64,000 nucleotides of DNA from Pseudomonas sp. ML96 (GTDB lineage Bacteria > Pseudomonadota > Gammaproteobacteria > Pseudomonadales > Pseudomonadaceae). The translations under genes and the position numbers were made by a program. Positions 1 to 8,143 of this stretch are shown here, piece by piece (within the stretch, counting starts at the first letter, position 1; the number at the start of each line of letters is the position of its first letter). Location of the stretch: the NCBI RefSeq assembly GCF_000761545.1, contig NZ_JPMY01000006.1:124001-188000 (forward strand), given 5' to 3'. Below the pieces are notes generated by a model. It did no database searches. It had not been told where the DNA came from and worked only from the letters and a program-made list of their open reading frames with translations.

Positions 1-127
1 TTCTAGCCCGTGTTCTTCATCCTGCTTTTCAGCAACTTTCTGCACTCGCCTGGCTACCAGCATCGTCCTTATCCCTCGAAACCTGCATGCCCGGCAGGAT
101 ACAGGGCTGATCTGTGGTGCAGAAAGC

Positions 128-157
128 AAAGCGCCCCGCTATTGCGGGGCGCTTTTT
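128..157. terminator. Intrinsic terminator downstream of ilvD
   Basis: A GC-rich stem (GCGCCCCGC / GCGGGGCGC) with the loop TATT is flanked by A-runs on the left and T-runs on the right, so it can act in both directions. It lies 16 bases beyond the ilvD stop codon. Positions 1-127, to its left, hold no gene I can support. Confidence 0.8.
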
Positions 158-172
158 AACTACTGAACGGGC

Positions 173-2011
173 TTAGCCGTCGAGCAGCGACTTGTCGCGT
201 ACTGCACCCTTGTCGGCGCTGGTAGCCAGCAGGGCGTAGGCCTTGAGCGCGGTGGTCACCTTACGCGCGCGCGGGGCGACCGGCTTCCAGCCCTTCTGGT
301 CCTGCACGATGCGGCGGGCGGCCAGTTCTTCATCGCTGATCAGCAGGTTGATGCTGCGGTTGGGGATGTCGATCAGCACCTTGTCGCCGTCACGCACCAG
401 GCCGATGGCGCCGCCCGCGGCGGCTTCCGGCGAGGCGTGGCCGATGGACAGGCCCGAGGTACCGCCGGAGAAGCGGCCGTCGGTGAGCAGGGCGCAGGCT
501 TTGCCCAGGCCTTTGGATTTGAGGTAGGAGGTCGGGTAGAGCATTTCTTGCATGCCCGGGCCGCCTTTCGGGCCTTCGTAGCGGATGATCACGATGTCGC
601 CGGCCTTCACTTCGTCGGCGAGGATGCCCTTAACGGCGCTGTCCTGGCTTTCGAAGATCTTCGCGGTGCCTTCGAACACGTGGATCGACTCATCCACGCC
701 GGCGGTCTTCACCACGCAGCCGTCGAGGGCGATGTTGCCGTACAGCACGGCCAGGCCGCCTTCTTGCGAATAGGCATGCTTGACGCTGCGGATGCAGCCT
801 TCGGCGCGGTCGTCGTCCAGGGTTTCCCAGCGGGTGCTTTGGCTGAACGCGGTCTGGGTCGGGATGCCGGCCGGGCCGGCCTTGAAGAAGGTGTGCACCT
901 TCTCGTCGCTGGTCTGGGTGATGTCCCACTGGGCGATGGCGTCGGCCATGCTCGGGCTGTGCACGGTCGGCACGTCGGTGTGCAGCAGGCCACCACGGGC
1001 CAGCTCGCCGAGGATGGAGAAGATGCCGCCGGCGCGGTGCACGTCTTCCATGTGGTACTTCTGGATGTTCGGCGCCACCTTGCACAGCTGCGGCACCTTG
1101 CGCGACAGGCGATCGATGTCGCGCAGGTCGAAGGCGATCTCCGCCTCCTGGGCGGCGGCCAGCAGGTGCAGGATGGTGTTGGTCGAACCGCCCATGGCGA
1201 TGTCCAGGGTCATGGCGTTCTCGAACGCCTTGAAGCTGGCGACATTGCGCGGCAGCACGCTGGCATCGTTCTCGCCGTAGTAGCGTTGGCACAGCTCGAC
1301 GGCCAGGCGGCCGGCGCGCAGGAACAGCTGCTCGCGGTCAGAGTGGGTGGCCAGGGTCGAGCCGTTGCCCGGCAGGCCAAGGCCGAGGGCCTCGACCAGG
1401 CAGTTCATCGAGTTGGCGGTGAACATGCCGGAGCACGAGCCGCAGGTCGGGCAGGCGCTGCGCTCGTACTCGGCGACTTTTTCGTCGGAGCAGGAGTCGT
1501 CGGCGGCAACCACCATGGCGTCGACCAGGTCCAGGCCATGGTTGGCCAGCTTGGTCTTGCCGGCTTCCATCGGGCCGCCGGAGACGAACACCACCGGGAT
1601 GTTCAGGCGCAGGGCGGCCATCAGCATGCCGGGGGTGATCTTGTCGCAGTTGGAGATGCAGACGATGGCGTCGGCGCAGTGGGCGTTGACCATGTATTCC
1701 ACGGAGTCGGCGATGATCTCGCGGCTCGGCAGGGAGTAGAGCATGCCGTCATGGCCCATGGCGATGCCGTCGTCCACGGCGATGGTGTTGAATTCCTTGG
1801 CCACGCCGCCGTGTTTCTCGATCTCGCGGGCGACCAGCTGGCCCAGGTCCTTCAGGTGCACGTGGCCAGGCACGAACTGGGTGAAGGAGTTGGCGATGGC
1901 GATGATCGGCTTCTTGAAGTCTTCGTCCTTCATCCCGGTGGCGCGCCACAGAGCGCGGGCGCCGGCCATGTTGCGGCCGTGGGTGGAGGTTTTCGAGCGG
2001 TAATCAGGCAT
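173..2011 (-). CDS. ilvD: Dihydroxy-acid dehydratase
   Basis: This cytoplasmic Fe-S enzyme dehydrates 2,3-dihydroxy-isovalerate and 2,3-dihydroxy-3-methylvalerate in isoleucine/valine synthesis. The 612-residue protein has the full family length. Cluster ligands are visible as Cys122 (context NCDKITPGM) and Cys193 (context [11 protein letters not shown]), and the C-terminal [18 protein letters not shown] segment is present. The start [21 protein letters not shown] is typical of proteobacterial IlvD. The gene stands alone, with a terminator just downstream and a 444-bp gap to the divergent hydrolase gene upstream. No leader peptide or attenuator was recognised in that gap. Confidence 0.97.
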   Translation of the reverse strand: MPDYRSKTSTHGRNMAGARALWRATGMKDEDFKKPIIAIANSFTQFVPGHVHLKDLGQLVAREIEKHGGVAKEFNTIAVDDGIAMGHDGMLYSLPSREIIADSVEYMVNAHCADAIVCISNCDKITPGMLMAALRLNIPVVFVSGGPMEAGKTKLANHGLDLVDAMVVAADDSCSDEKVAEYERSACPTCGSCSGMFTANSMNCLVEALGLGLPGNGSTLATHSDREQLFLRAGRLAVELCQRYYGENDASVLPRNVASFKAFENAMTLDIAMGGSTNTILHLLAAAQEAEIAFDLRDIDRLSRKVPQLCKVAPNIQKYHMEDVHRAGGIFSILGELARGGLLHTDVPTVHSPSMADAIAQWDITQTSDEKVHTFFKAGPAGIPTQTAFSQSTRWETLDDDRAEGCIRSVKHAYSQEGGLAVLYGNIALDGCVVKTAGVDESIHVFEGTAKIFESQDSAVKGILADEVKAGDIVIIRYEGPKGGPGMQEMLYPTSYLKSKGLGKACALLTDGRFSGGTSGLSIGHASPEAAAGGAIGLVRDGDKVLIDIPNRSINLLISDEELAARRIVQDQKGWKPVAPRARKVTTALKAYALLATSADKGAVRDKSLLDG

Positions 2012-2455
2012 GACACGGTTCCTGCGGCTAATCAGGTAAGCATTGGTTGTGGTGAGCGGGTCGGCGGCAGATGACCGCGTCGGAAGGGGGCGTGGAACGA
2101 GACGGGATCACCGTCCGCCCGGCCCGGGCTCACAGCCCGCCGGAGGATGCCTGGCGAGGAATGCCCCGATTCTACGCCCGCCGGAGCCGCCGAGCCAAGG
2201 CGGGCGCGATTGCCGGTGGCGCGCCGCCGCTTCGGCGCGAGCTAGCCCGTTGGTGCGATGCCGCCCATCCGCTTTCGCCGTTCGGGTGATTGCGGGTGAG
2301 GCCGGGCGCTCACGTAGGGTGCACGGCGGCGCGCCACTGCCTATAGGTCGAGCGCCGACCGTCGCCTGCTTGAGCAGTGCAGCCCGGGTCCGGCGTGGTG
2401 GGTCGGGAGGGAAGGCGATGGGTATCTCAGGGAACAATAACGAGGAACCCTACCA
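2012..2455. other. Long intergenic region between ilvD and the secreted hydrolase
   Basis: This 444-bp gap between divergent genes should hold both promoters. It is very GC-rich, and its short reading frames look like composition artefacts. A 13-bp inverted repeat pair lies inside it (listed separately). A GAGGA ribosome-binding site at about 2442-2446 serves the hydrolase gene. I could not identify convincing -35/-10 boxes. Confidence 0.5.
2216..2337. repeat. 13-bp inverted repeat pair
   Basis: GTGGCGCGCCGCC at 2216-2228 is the exact reverse complement of GGCGGCGCGCCAC at 2325-2337, with about 96 bp between them. The arms are GC-rich, so chance is possible. The neighbouring text (CGTAGGGTGCACGG, about 2312-2325) resembles the dispersed palindromic repeats common in Pseudomonas intergenic DNA, so this may be a decayed copy. 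Confidence 0.4.
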
Positions 2456-3298
2456 ATGCATGACTTCACACTCGGCGGCCTGGCGGCCGTGCTTCTGGCC
2501 ATGTCGGCCTCCGCCCTTGCCGCACCGCTGCCGGATACCCCCGGCACCGCCTTCCCGGCGGTCTCCAGTTTCGATGCCAGTGGCCCCTACGCCACCAGCA
2601 ACCAGAGCGAAGGGCCCAGCTGCCGTGTCTACCGACCCAGCACCCTGGGCCAGAACGGCGTGCGCCACCCGATCATCCTCTGGGGTAACGGTACCGGCGC
2701 GACGCCCGACACCTATGCGGCACTGCTGACCCACTGGGCCAGCCATGGCTTTGTGGTGGCCGCCGCGGAAACTTCCGATGCCGGTACCGGCCAGGAGATG
2801 CTCGCCTGCCTGAGCTATCTGGTGCAGGCCAACGGCAGCACCTCCGGTGTCTATGCCGGCAAGCTGAATGCGGGGCGAGTCGGCACTTCGGGCCATTCCC
2901 AGGGAGGTGGCGGCTCGATCATGGCCGGCCAGGACGAGCGCGTGCGCACCACGGCGCCGATCCAGCCGTATACCCTCGGGCTCGGTCACAACAACAGCTC
3001 GCAGAGCAAGCAGAAGGGGCCGATGTTCCTGATGTCCGGCGGTGGCGACACCATTGCCTTCCCCTACCTCAATGCCCAACCGGTCTATACCCGGGCCAAC
3101 GTGCCGGTGTTCTGGGGCGAGCGGCGTACGGTTTCGCACTTCGAGCCGGTCGGCAATGGCGGGGCTTATCGTGGCCCGGCTACTGCCTGGTTCCGCTACC
3201 AGCTGATGAACGACCAGAATGCCAGCAGCACTTTCAATGGCACGCTGTGCAGCCTGTGCGTCAGCCCGCTGTGGACGGTGAAGCGCAAAGGCTTCTAA
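2456..3298 (+). CDS. Secreted alpha/beta hydrolase, chlorophyllase/polyesterase-like fold
   Basis: This is a 280-residue exported serine hydrolase. Residues 1-22 form a signal peptide ending SALA-A. The nucleophile motif GHSQGGG places Ser148; the likely triad partners are Asp198 (context SGGGDTIAF) and His228 (context TVSHFEP). Cysteines at 56, 118, 265 and 268 could form two disulfides, and the C-terminal pair resembles secreted esterases. The overall pattern (WGNGT oxyanion strand, GHSQGG, GGGD, SHFE) is that of the chlorophyllase/PET-hydrolase-like branch, but the true substrate cannot be read from sequence. It is monocistronic, with a GAGGA ribosome-binding site and a terminator shortly downstream. 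It may be an accessory gene: I do not remember it next to ilvD in P. aeruginosa. Confidence 0.8.
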   Translation: MHDFTLGGLAAVLLAMSASALAAPLPDTPGTAFPAVSSFDASGPYATSNQSEGPSCRVYRPSTLGQNGVRHPIILWGNGTGATPDTYAALLTHWASHGFVVAAAETSDAGTGQEMLACLSYLVQANGSTSGVYAGKLNAGRVGTSGHSQGGGGSIMAGQDERVRTTAPIQPYTLGLGHNNSSQSKQKGPMFLMSGGGDTIAFPYLNAQPVYTRANVPVFWGERRTVSHFEPVGNGGAYRGPATAWFRYQLMNDQNASSTFNGTLCSLCVSPLWTVKRKGF

Positions 3299-3311
3299 GG
3301 CAGGCGATCGG

Positions 3312-3341
3312 GCCCCGCGCGCAGGTGCGAGCGGGGCTTTT
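3312..3341 (+). terminator. Terminator after the secreted hydrolase
   Basis: The stem GCCCCGC / GCGGGGC is followed by TTTT, 13 bases beyond the hydrolase stop codon. It lies between the convergent ends of the hydrolase gene and rlmI. Confidence 0.7.
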
Positions 3342-3346
3342 GCTGC

Positions 3347-4543
3347 TCAGCTGTTGGGCAGCAGGCGTACGGTCAGGCTCTTGATGTAGCGGGTCTCGGC
3401 GATGGCCGGGTGTACCGGGTGGTCCGGGCCCTGGGCGCCGCGTTCGAGCAGCTGGATGTTGCGGTCCAGGTGGCGGGCGCTGGTCAGCAGGATGTTCTGC
3501 AGGTTGTCTTCTTCCAGGTGCATGGAGCAGCTGGCGCTGACCAGGATGCCGTCCTTGTTGAGCATGCGCATGGCGGTCTCGTTGAGACGGCGGTAGGCAG
3601 CCTCGCCGTTCTTGATGTCCTTCTTGCGCTTGATGAAGGCGGGCGGGTCGGCAACGATCACGTCGAAGCGCTCCTCGGCGGACTTCAGTTCCTTGAGCGC
3701 GGCGAACACGTCGCCTTCCACGCAGGTGACCTTCTCGGCCACGCCGTTGAGGGTGGCGTTGCGCTCCACGCCGTCCAGAGCGAAGCCGGAGGCGTCGACG
3801 CAGAACACTTCGCTGGCGCCGAAGGCCGCGGCCTGCACGCCCCAGCCGCCGATGTAGCTGAACAGGTCGAGCACGCGCTTGCCATTCACATAGGGCGCCA
3901 GGCGCGCGCGGTTCATGCGGTGGTCGTAGAACCAGCCGGTCTTCTGCCCTTCCAGCACCGGCGCCTGGAACTTCACGCCGTTCTCTTCCAGGTCGACCCA
4001 CTCCGGCACCACACCGAAGGCGGTGTCGACGTAGCGCTCCAGGCCCTCGGCGTCACGCGCGGCGGAGTCGTTCTTGAACAGGATGCCGCGCGGCTTGAGG
4101 ACCTGGACCAGGGCTTCGATCACCGCGTCCTTGGCGCGCTCCATGGAGGCGGAGGCCAGCTGCACCACCAAGTGATCGCCGAAGCGGTCGACCACCAGGC
4201 CAGGGAGCAGGTCGGAGTCGCCGTAGACCAGGCGGTAGAACGGCTTGTCGAACAGGCGCTCGCGCAGGCTCAGGGCCACGTTGAGGCGGTGCACCAGCAG
4301 CGACTTGTCGAGCACATGCTTGACGTCACGCGACAGCAGGCGGGCGCAGATCAGGTTGTTCGGGCTCATCGCCACGATGCCCAGCGGCTTGCCGCCGGCG
4401 GCTTCCAGTACGGCCTGGTCGCCCGGCTGGAACTGGTGCAGCGGAGTAGCCGCCACATCTATCTCGTTGCTGTAGACCCACAGATGGCCGGCGCGCAGGC
4501 GACGATCGGCATTGGGCTTGAGGCGCAGGGCGGGCAGGGTCAT
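3347..4543 (-). CDS. rlmI: 23S rRNA m5C1962 methyltransferase, RlmI type
   Basis: A SAM-dependent rRNA methyltransferase that modifies a cytosine of 23S rRNA. At 398 residues it matches E. coli RlmI. An N-terminal PUA-like RNA-binding domain (about 1-80, beginning LRLKPNADRRLRAGHLWVYS) precedes the Rossmann methyltransferase domain. The latter has VLDLFSYIGGWG (SAM binding), VADPPAF (motif IV) and SASCSMHLEED, which carries the family Cys. A TATAAT-like -10 lies at 4570-4575 on the minus strand, inside the short gap to the pfpI-like gene. The RlmI assignment rests on length and domain order. Confidence 0.9.
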   Translation of the reverse strand: MTLPALRLKPNADRRLRAGHLWVYSNEIDVAATPLHQFQPGDQAVLEAAGGKPLGIVAMSPNNLICARLLSRDVKHVLDKSLLVHRLNVALSLRERLFDKPFYRLVYGDSDLLPGLVVDRFGDHLVVQLASASMERAKDAVIEALVQVLKPRGILFKNDSAARDAEGLERYVDTAFGVVPEWVDLEENGVKFQAPVLEGQKTGWFYDHRMNRARLAPYVNGKRVLDLFSYIGGWGVQAAAFGASEVFCVDASGFALDGVERNATLNGVAEKVTCVEGDVFAALKELKSAEERFDVIVADPPAFIKRKKDIKNGEAAYRRLNETAMRMLNKDGILVSASCSMHLEEDNLQNILLTSARHLDRNIQLLERGAQGPDHPVHPAIAETRYIKSLTVRLLPNS

Positions 4544-4590
4544 GGGGACGCTCCGGAAAAAAGAGCGCGATTATACCCTGCCCGCATTCA

Positions 4591-5130
4591 TCAGGCCGCC
4601 AGCGACTCCAGCAATGCCTGATTGAAGGCCGGCAGGTCGTCGGGTTTGCGACTGCTGATCAGGTTGCCGTCGCGTACCACGGCCTGGTCCTGCCAGTCGC
4701 CACCGGCGTTGCGGATGTCATCCTGCAGTGACGGCCAACTGGTGATGGCCTTGCCCTTGACCAGTCCGGCCGAGACCAGCAGCCAGGCGCCATGACAGAT
4801 CACGGCGATCGGCTTGCCGGATTTCTCGGCAGCCTGCACCAGGGTGCGGGCGGCATCGTTGGTGCGGATGGTGTCGGAGTTCATCACGCCACCGGGCAGG
4901 ACGATGGCGTCGTAATTCTCGACCTGGGCGGTGTCGAAGGTGCCATCGACCGTGAAGCTGTCGCCCGGCTGGTCGTGGTGCCAGCCGCGCACCTGGCCCT
5001 CCTTGGCGGACAGCACTTCGGCGCGGGCGCCGGCCTGTTCCAGGGCCTTCTTCGGCTCGGTCATCTCGACCTGCTCGAAACCGTCGGTCACCAGCAGGGC
5101 GACACGTTTGCCTTTCAGAGACAGTGACAT
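4591..5130 (-). CDS. DJ-1/PfpI family protein (type 1 glutamine amidotransferase-like)
   Basis: This 179-residue protein belongs to the PfpI/YhbO branch, whose members are described as proteases, deglycases or glyoxalase-like stress proteins. The nucleophile elbow is Cys112-His113 in AVICHGAWLL. YDAIVLPGGVMNSD and the C-terminal SSRKPDDLPAFNQALLE are family hallmarks. I chose the ATG at 5128-5130 (MSLSLKGKR) because a GAGGAAA ribosome-binding site precedes it; a longer in-frame start would add 22 residues without family character. It is divergent from the HDOD gene. Confidence 0.9.
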   Translation of the reverse strand: MSLSLKGKRVALLVTDGFEQVEMTEPKKALEQAGARAEVLSAKEGQVRGWHHDQPGDSFTVDGTFDTAQVENYDAIVLPGGVMNSDTIRTNDAARTLVQAAEKSGKPIAVICHGAWLLVSAGLVKGKAITSWPSLQDDIRNAGGDWQDQAVVRDGNLISSRKPDDLPAFNQALLESLAA

Positions 5131-5267
5131 GGCGAATTTCCTCGTCTGTGTGGGTGTCCCTGTTCCGACCGGGCGGGTTCGGAAAAGATCAGACAAAAGG
5201 TTTAGCCTCCTCAGCGCATTCTCTCGGTTAGACTGTAGGCTCGTTCACATTTTTCCAGCCCGTCGTT

Positions 5268-6134
5268 ATGGCCCACGAACTCTCCGCCGAACAGATCCAG
5301 CAGGTGCTGCAGGGCATCAGCGTACCGCCGCAACCCCAGATCATGGTCGATCTGCAGATGGAGCAGTTCCTGCCCAATCCGGACCTGAAGACCATCGCCA
5401 AGCTGATCAGCCAGGACCCCGGGCTCTCCGGTGCGCTGCTGAAAATCGTCAACTCGCCGCACTTCGGCCTGGCCAACCGCATCGCCTCGATCCAGCAGGC
5501 GGTCAACCTGCTCGGCTGCAATACGGTGATCAACCTGATCAACGCGCAGTCGATCCGCGGCGAGCTGACCGACGAGGCCATCGTCACCCTCAACCGTTTC
5601 TGGGACAGCGCCCAGGACGTGGCCATGACCTGCCTGACCCTCGCCAAGCGCATCGGCTATCAGTCGCCGGACGAGGCCTACACCCTGGGCCTGTTCCACA
5701 ACTGCGGCATCCCGCTGATGCTCAAGCGCTTCCCCAACTACATGACGGTGCTGGAGGAGGCCTACTACAACGCCAACAGCGAACGTCGTGTGGTGGACAC
5801 CGAGAACCGCCTGCTCAACACCAACCATGCGGTGGTCGGCTACTTCACCGCCAAGTCGTGGAACCTGCCGCTGCACCTGTGCGAGGCCATCGCCAGCCAC
5901 CACAACGCGCTGTCCTTCTTCGAGGAGGATTCCGGGCGCGATGCGCAGCTGAAGACGCTGATGGCGATCCTCAAGATGGCCGAGCACATCTGCGCCAGCT
6001 ACAAGGTGCTGGGCAACCAGGAGCGCGACCACGAGTGGGAGTGCATTCAGACCCAGGTGCTGGAGTACGTGGGCCTGTCGGAATACGACTTCGAGAACCT
6101 GCGCGAGTCGATCCGCGAGCTGGGCCCGGGCTGA
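5268..6134 (+). CDS. HDOD-domain protein
   Basis: The 288-residue protein consists almost entirely of one HDOD domain (about 20-220), a catalytically silent relative of HD phosphohydrolases used in bacterial signalling. Typical signatures are LISQDPGLSGALLKIVNSPHF, the repeated NLLG and LAKRIGY blocks, and YTLGLFHNCGIPLM. No receiver, GGDEF or EAL domain is attached. HDOD proteins often scaffold two-component or c-di-GMP outputs; no specific partner is encoded nearby. It stands alone 57 bp upstream of mutM and reads in the same direction. Confidence 0.85.
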   Translation: MAHELSAEQIQQVLQGISVPPQPQIMVDLQMEQFLPNPDLKTIAKLISQDPGLSGALLKIVNSPHFGLANRIASIQQAVNLLGCNTVINLINAQSIRGELTDEAIVTLNRFWDSAQDVAMTCLTLAKRIGYQSPDEAYTLGLFHNCGIPLMLKRFPNYMTVLEEAYYNANSERRVVDTENRLLNTNHAVVGYFTAKSWNLPLHLCEAIASHHNALSFFEEDSGRDAQLKTLMAILKMAEHICASYKVLGNQERDHEWECIQTQVLEYVGLSEYDFENLRESIRELGPG

Positions 6135-6191
6135 TTCCCCGCCCGCCACCTTCCTGCTAGGGTGGCCGCATCCGCAGTATCCGAGCCCGTC

Positions 6192-7004
6192 ATGCCCGAA
6201 CTACCCGAAGTCGAAACCACCCGCCGCGGTATCGCGCCTCACCTCGAAGGTCAGCGCGTCAGCCGCGTGGTGGTGCGCGAGCGCCGCCTGCGCTGGCCGA
6301 TCCCCGAAGACCTCGACGTGCGCCTGTCCGGCCAGCGCATCGAGTGCGTCGAGCGGCGCGCCAAGTACCTGCTGATCAAGGCCGAGAGTGGCACGCTGAT
6401 CGGCCACCTGGGCATGTCCGGCAACCTGCGCCTGGTGCCGGTGGGCGCGCCGGTGGCCAAGCACGAGCATGTCGACATCGAACTGGAGTCGGGTCTGGCG
6501 CTGCGCTACACCGACCCACGGCGCTTCGGCGCGCTGCTGTGGAGCAACGATCCGCTCAATCACGAGTTGCTGCTCAAACTGGGCCCGGAGCCACTGACCG
6601 ATCTTTTCGATGGTGAGCGTCTGTACCAGCTGTCGCGCGGTCGTTCGATGGCGGTCAAGCCGTTCATCATGGACAACGCGGTGGTGGTGGGCGTGGGCAA
6701 CATCTACGCGACCGAGGCGCTGTTCGCCGCCGGCATCGACCCGCGCCGCGAGGCCGGCTCGATCTCCCGCGCGCGCTATGTGGCGCTGGTCGTGGAGATC
6801 AAGCGTATTCTGGCCCATGCCATCGAGCGTGGCGGCACCACCTTGCGCGACTTCATCGGTGGCGACGGCCAGCCGGGCTATTTCCAGCAGGAGCTGTTTG
6901 CCTACGGGCGTGGCGGCGAGTTCTGCAAGAACTGCGGCAGCACGCTGCGCGAGGTGAAGTTGGGCCAGCGCGCCAGCGTCTACTGCCCCAAGTGCCAGCG
7001 CTGA
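6192..7004 (+). CDS. mutM: Formamidopyrimidine-DNA glycosylase
   Basis: This is a base-excision repair glycosylase/AP lyase that removes 8-oxoguanine and formamidopyrimidines. The mature N-terminus [12 protein letters not shown] supplies the catalytic Pro and Glu right after Met, which fixes the start at 6192 rather than at an in-frame codon 10 residues upstream. The protein has 270 residues. It shows the helix-two-turn-helix segment ([16 protein letters not shown]) and a C-terminal zinc finger with Cys pairs in FCKNCG and YCPKCQ. It complements MutY, encoded about 54 kb away in this window. Confidence 0.97.
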   Translation: MPELPEVETTRRGIAPHLEGQRVSRVVVRERRLRWPIPEDLDVRLSGQRIECVERRAKYLLIKAESGTLIGHLGMSGNLRLVPVGAPVAKHEHVDIELESGLALRYTDPRRFGALLWSNDPLNHELLLKLGPEPLTDLFDGERLYQLSRGRSMAVKPFIMDNAVVVGVGNIYATEALFAAGIDPRREAGSISRARYVALVVEIKRILAHAIERGGTTLRDFIGGDGQPGYFQQELFAYGRGGEFCKNCGSTLREVKLGQRASVYCPKCQR

Positions 7005-7049
7005 GCGCGGCCTATCCGCACTGCCGAGAACAATAACAAGAGGTCAAAG

Positions 7050-7628
7050 ATGTCCGGCAATTACCTGCCGCCCAACCCGTTCGCCGAATGGGTCGGGCGT
7101 AGCGCCCTGCGCCTGATGGGTTGGCGCATCGAGGGCGAGCTGCCCAGGCTCGACAAGTTCGTCGCCATCGGCGCCCATCACACTTCCAACTGGGACTTCG
7201 TGATCTTCATCGCGCTGAAGTTCGTCCTGCGCCTGAACGCCCGCTGGTTCGGCAAGCACGGCATCTTCCGCTGGCCCTTCGGCGCTCTGATGCGTAGCTG
7301 GGGCGGTATTCCGATCCAGCGTCACCTCAGCCTGAACATGGTGGAGCAGGCGATCCAGGGCTTTCACGACAACCGCGAGTTCATCCTGGTGCTGTCGCCG
7401 GAGGGCACGCGCAAGCGGGTGGAGCGCTGGAGGATGGGCTTCTACCATATCGCTGTCGGTGCGGGCGTGCCTATCGTTCCGGGGGCGCTGGACTTCGCCA
7501 ACCGCCGCGTGGTGATCGGCCAGCCGTTTCAGCCGACCGGCGATGCCGAGGCCGATATGCGCGTGTTGCTGGCCTTTTTCCGACCCTATCCGCCGAAGAA
7601 ACCGGAATACGCGTTCCACGGCGATTGA
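7050..7628 (+). CDS. PlsC-like acyltransferase
   Basis: This 192-residue protein has the glycerophosphate acyltransferase motifs. The HX4D block is HTSNWD (His44, Asp49), and the EGT block lies in LSPEGTRKR (Glu118-Thr120). Length and layout fit the short 1-acyl-glycerol-3-phosphate acyltransferase-like proteins often seen in pseudomonads. There is no long N-terminal membrane anchor. The acyl acceptor is unknown; phospholipid or ornithine-lipid remodelling is possible. An AAGAGG ribosome-binding site precedes the ATG. It lies 45 bp downstream of mutM and may be co-transcribed with it. Confidence 0.8.
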   Translation: MSGNYLPPNPFAEWVGRSALRLMGWRIEGELPRLDKFVAIGAHHTSNWDFVIFIALKFVLRLNARWFGKHGIFRWPFGALMRSWGGIPIQRHLSLNMVEQAIQGFHDNREFILVLSPEGTRKRVERWRMGFYHIAVGAGVPIVPGALDFANRRVVIGQPFQPTGDAEADMRVLLAFFRPYPPKKPEYAFHGD

Positions 7629-7639
7629 CGGCGTTCACG

Positions 7640-7667
7640 CTGACAATTGCGCGAGCGCTGTTATAGT
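7640..7667 (+). promoter_or_regulatory. Sigma-70-type promoter for the small exported protein
   Basis: CTGACA (7640-7645), a 16-bp spacer and TATAGT (7662-7667) lie about 45 bp upstream of the start codon at 7712. The -10 matches consensus in five of six positions. Confidence 0.55.
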
Positions 7668-7711
7668 TAGCCGTAACGCTCTGCCATAACTACACAATGA
7701 AGGACCGCGCC

Positions 7712-8050
7712 ATGAATCTGTTTCGCACCACCGCCGCTGTCTTGGCTCTGACCACTGGCCTGCTGGCACTGCCTGCGCAGGCAGAGGTGGTACAGCAGAA
7801 CGCCAGTGGCGATCCTGCATATGCACTAGAGGCTCCTAAGGGCTACGCAATGGCTGGTGACCTGATTATCGCCCGTCCGCTGTTGATCGCCGGCACTATC
7901 ATCGGTGCCGGTCTGTTCCTGGTCAGCCTGCCGTTCACCGCCGCTGGCGGTAACGTCAAGGAAGCTGGCCAGGCTCTGGTGGTCGAGCCGGGCATGGCTG
8001 CCTTCGTGCGCTGCCTGGGCTGCACCGAGAGCGGCTACAAGAAGGACTGA
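7712..8050 (+). CDS. Small exported protein of unknown function
   Basis: This 112-residue protein has a clear signal peptide (residues 1-24, ending LPAQA-EVV). A hydrophobic central stretch of about 28 residues ([24 protein letters not shown]) could span the membrane or form a glycine-rich hairpin. The C-terminus carries a CLGC pair, a possible disulfide or metal site. I chose the start at 7712 because AAGGA lies seven bases upstream; an earlier in-frame ATG at 7697 has no such site. I do not recognise a characterised family. It is monocistronic, with its own promoter and terminator. Confidence 0.75.
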   Translation: MNLFRTTAAVLALTTGLLALPAQAEVVQQNASGDPAYALEAPKGYAMAGDLIIARPLLIAGTIIGAGLFLVSLPFTAAGGNVKEAGQALVVEPGMAAFVRCLGCTESGYKKD

Positions 8051-8069
8051 TTTCCGGTCCCTGGCGAAA

Positions 8070-8101
8070 GGCCCCCGGCATGCGAGTGCCGGGGGCCTTT
8101 T
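8070..8101 (+). terminator. Intrinsic terminator
   Basis: An 11-bp GC-rich stem (GGCCCCCGGCA / TGCCGGGGGCC) with a six-base loop is followed by TTTT. It is just after the small exported protein gene and before the Na/Pi cotransporter gene. Confidence 0.85.
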
Positions 8102-8143
8102 CGTTTGCGGCTAGTATTGGCGGCAGGGCGAGGGGGAAGGGAT

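Noticed and set aside
437..2074. Long open frame (545 codons) antisense to ilvD
   Set aside because: It mirrors ilvD codons in GC-rich DNA, has low-complexity Gly/Ala/Val/His/Gln content, no family motifs and no ribosome-binding site.
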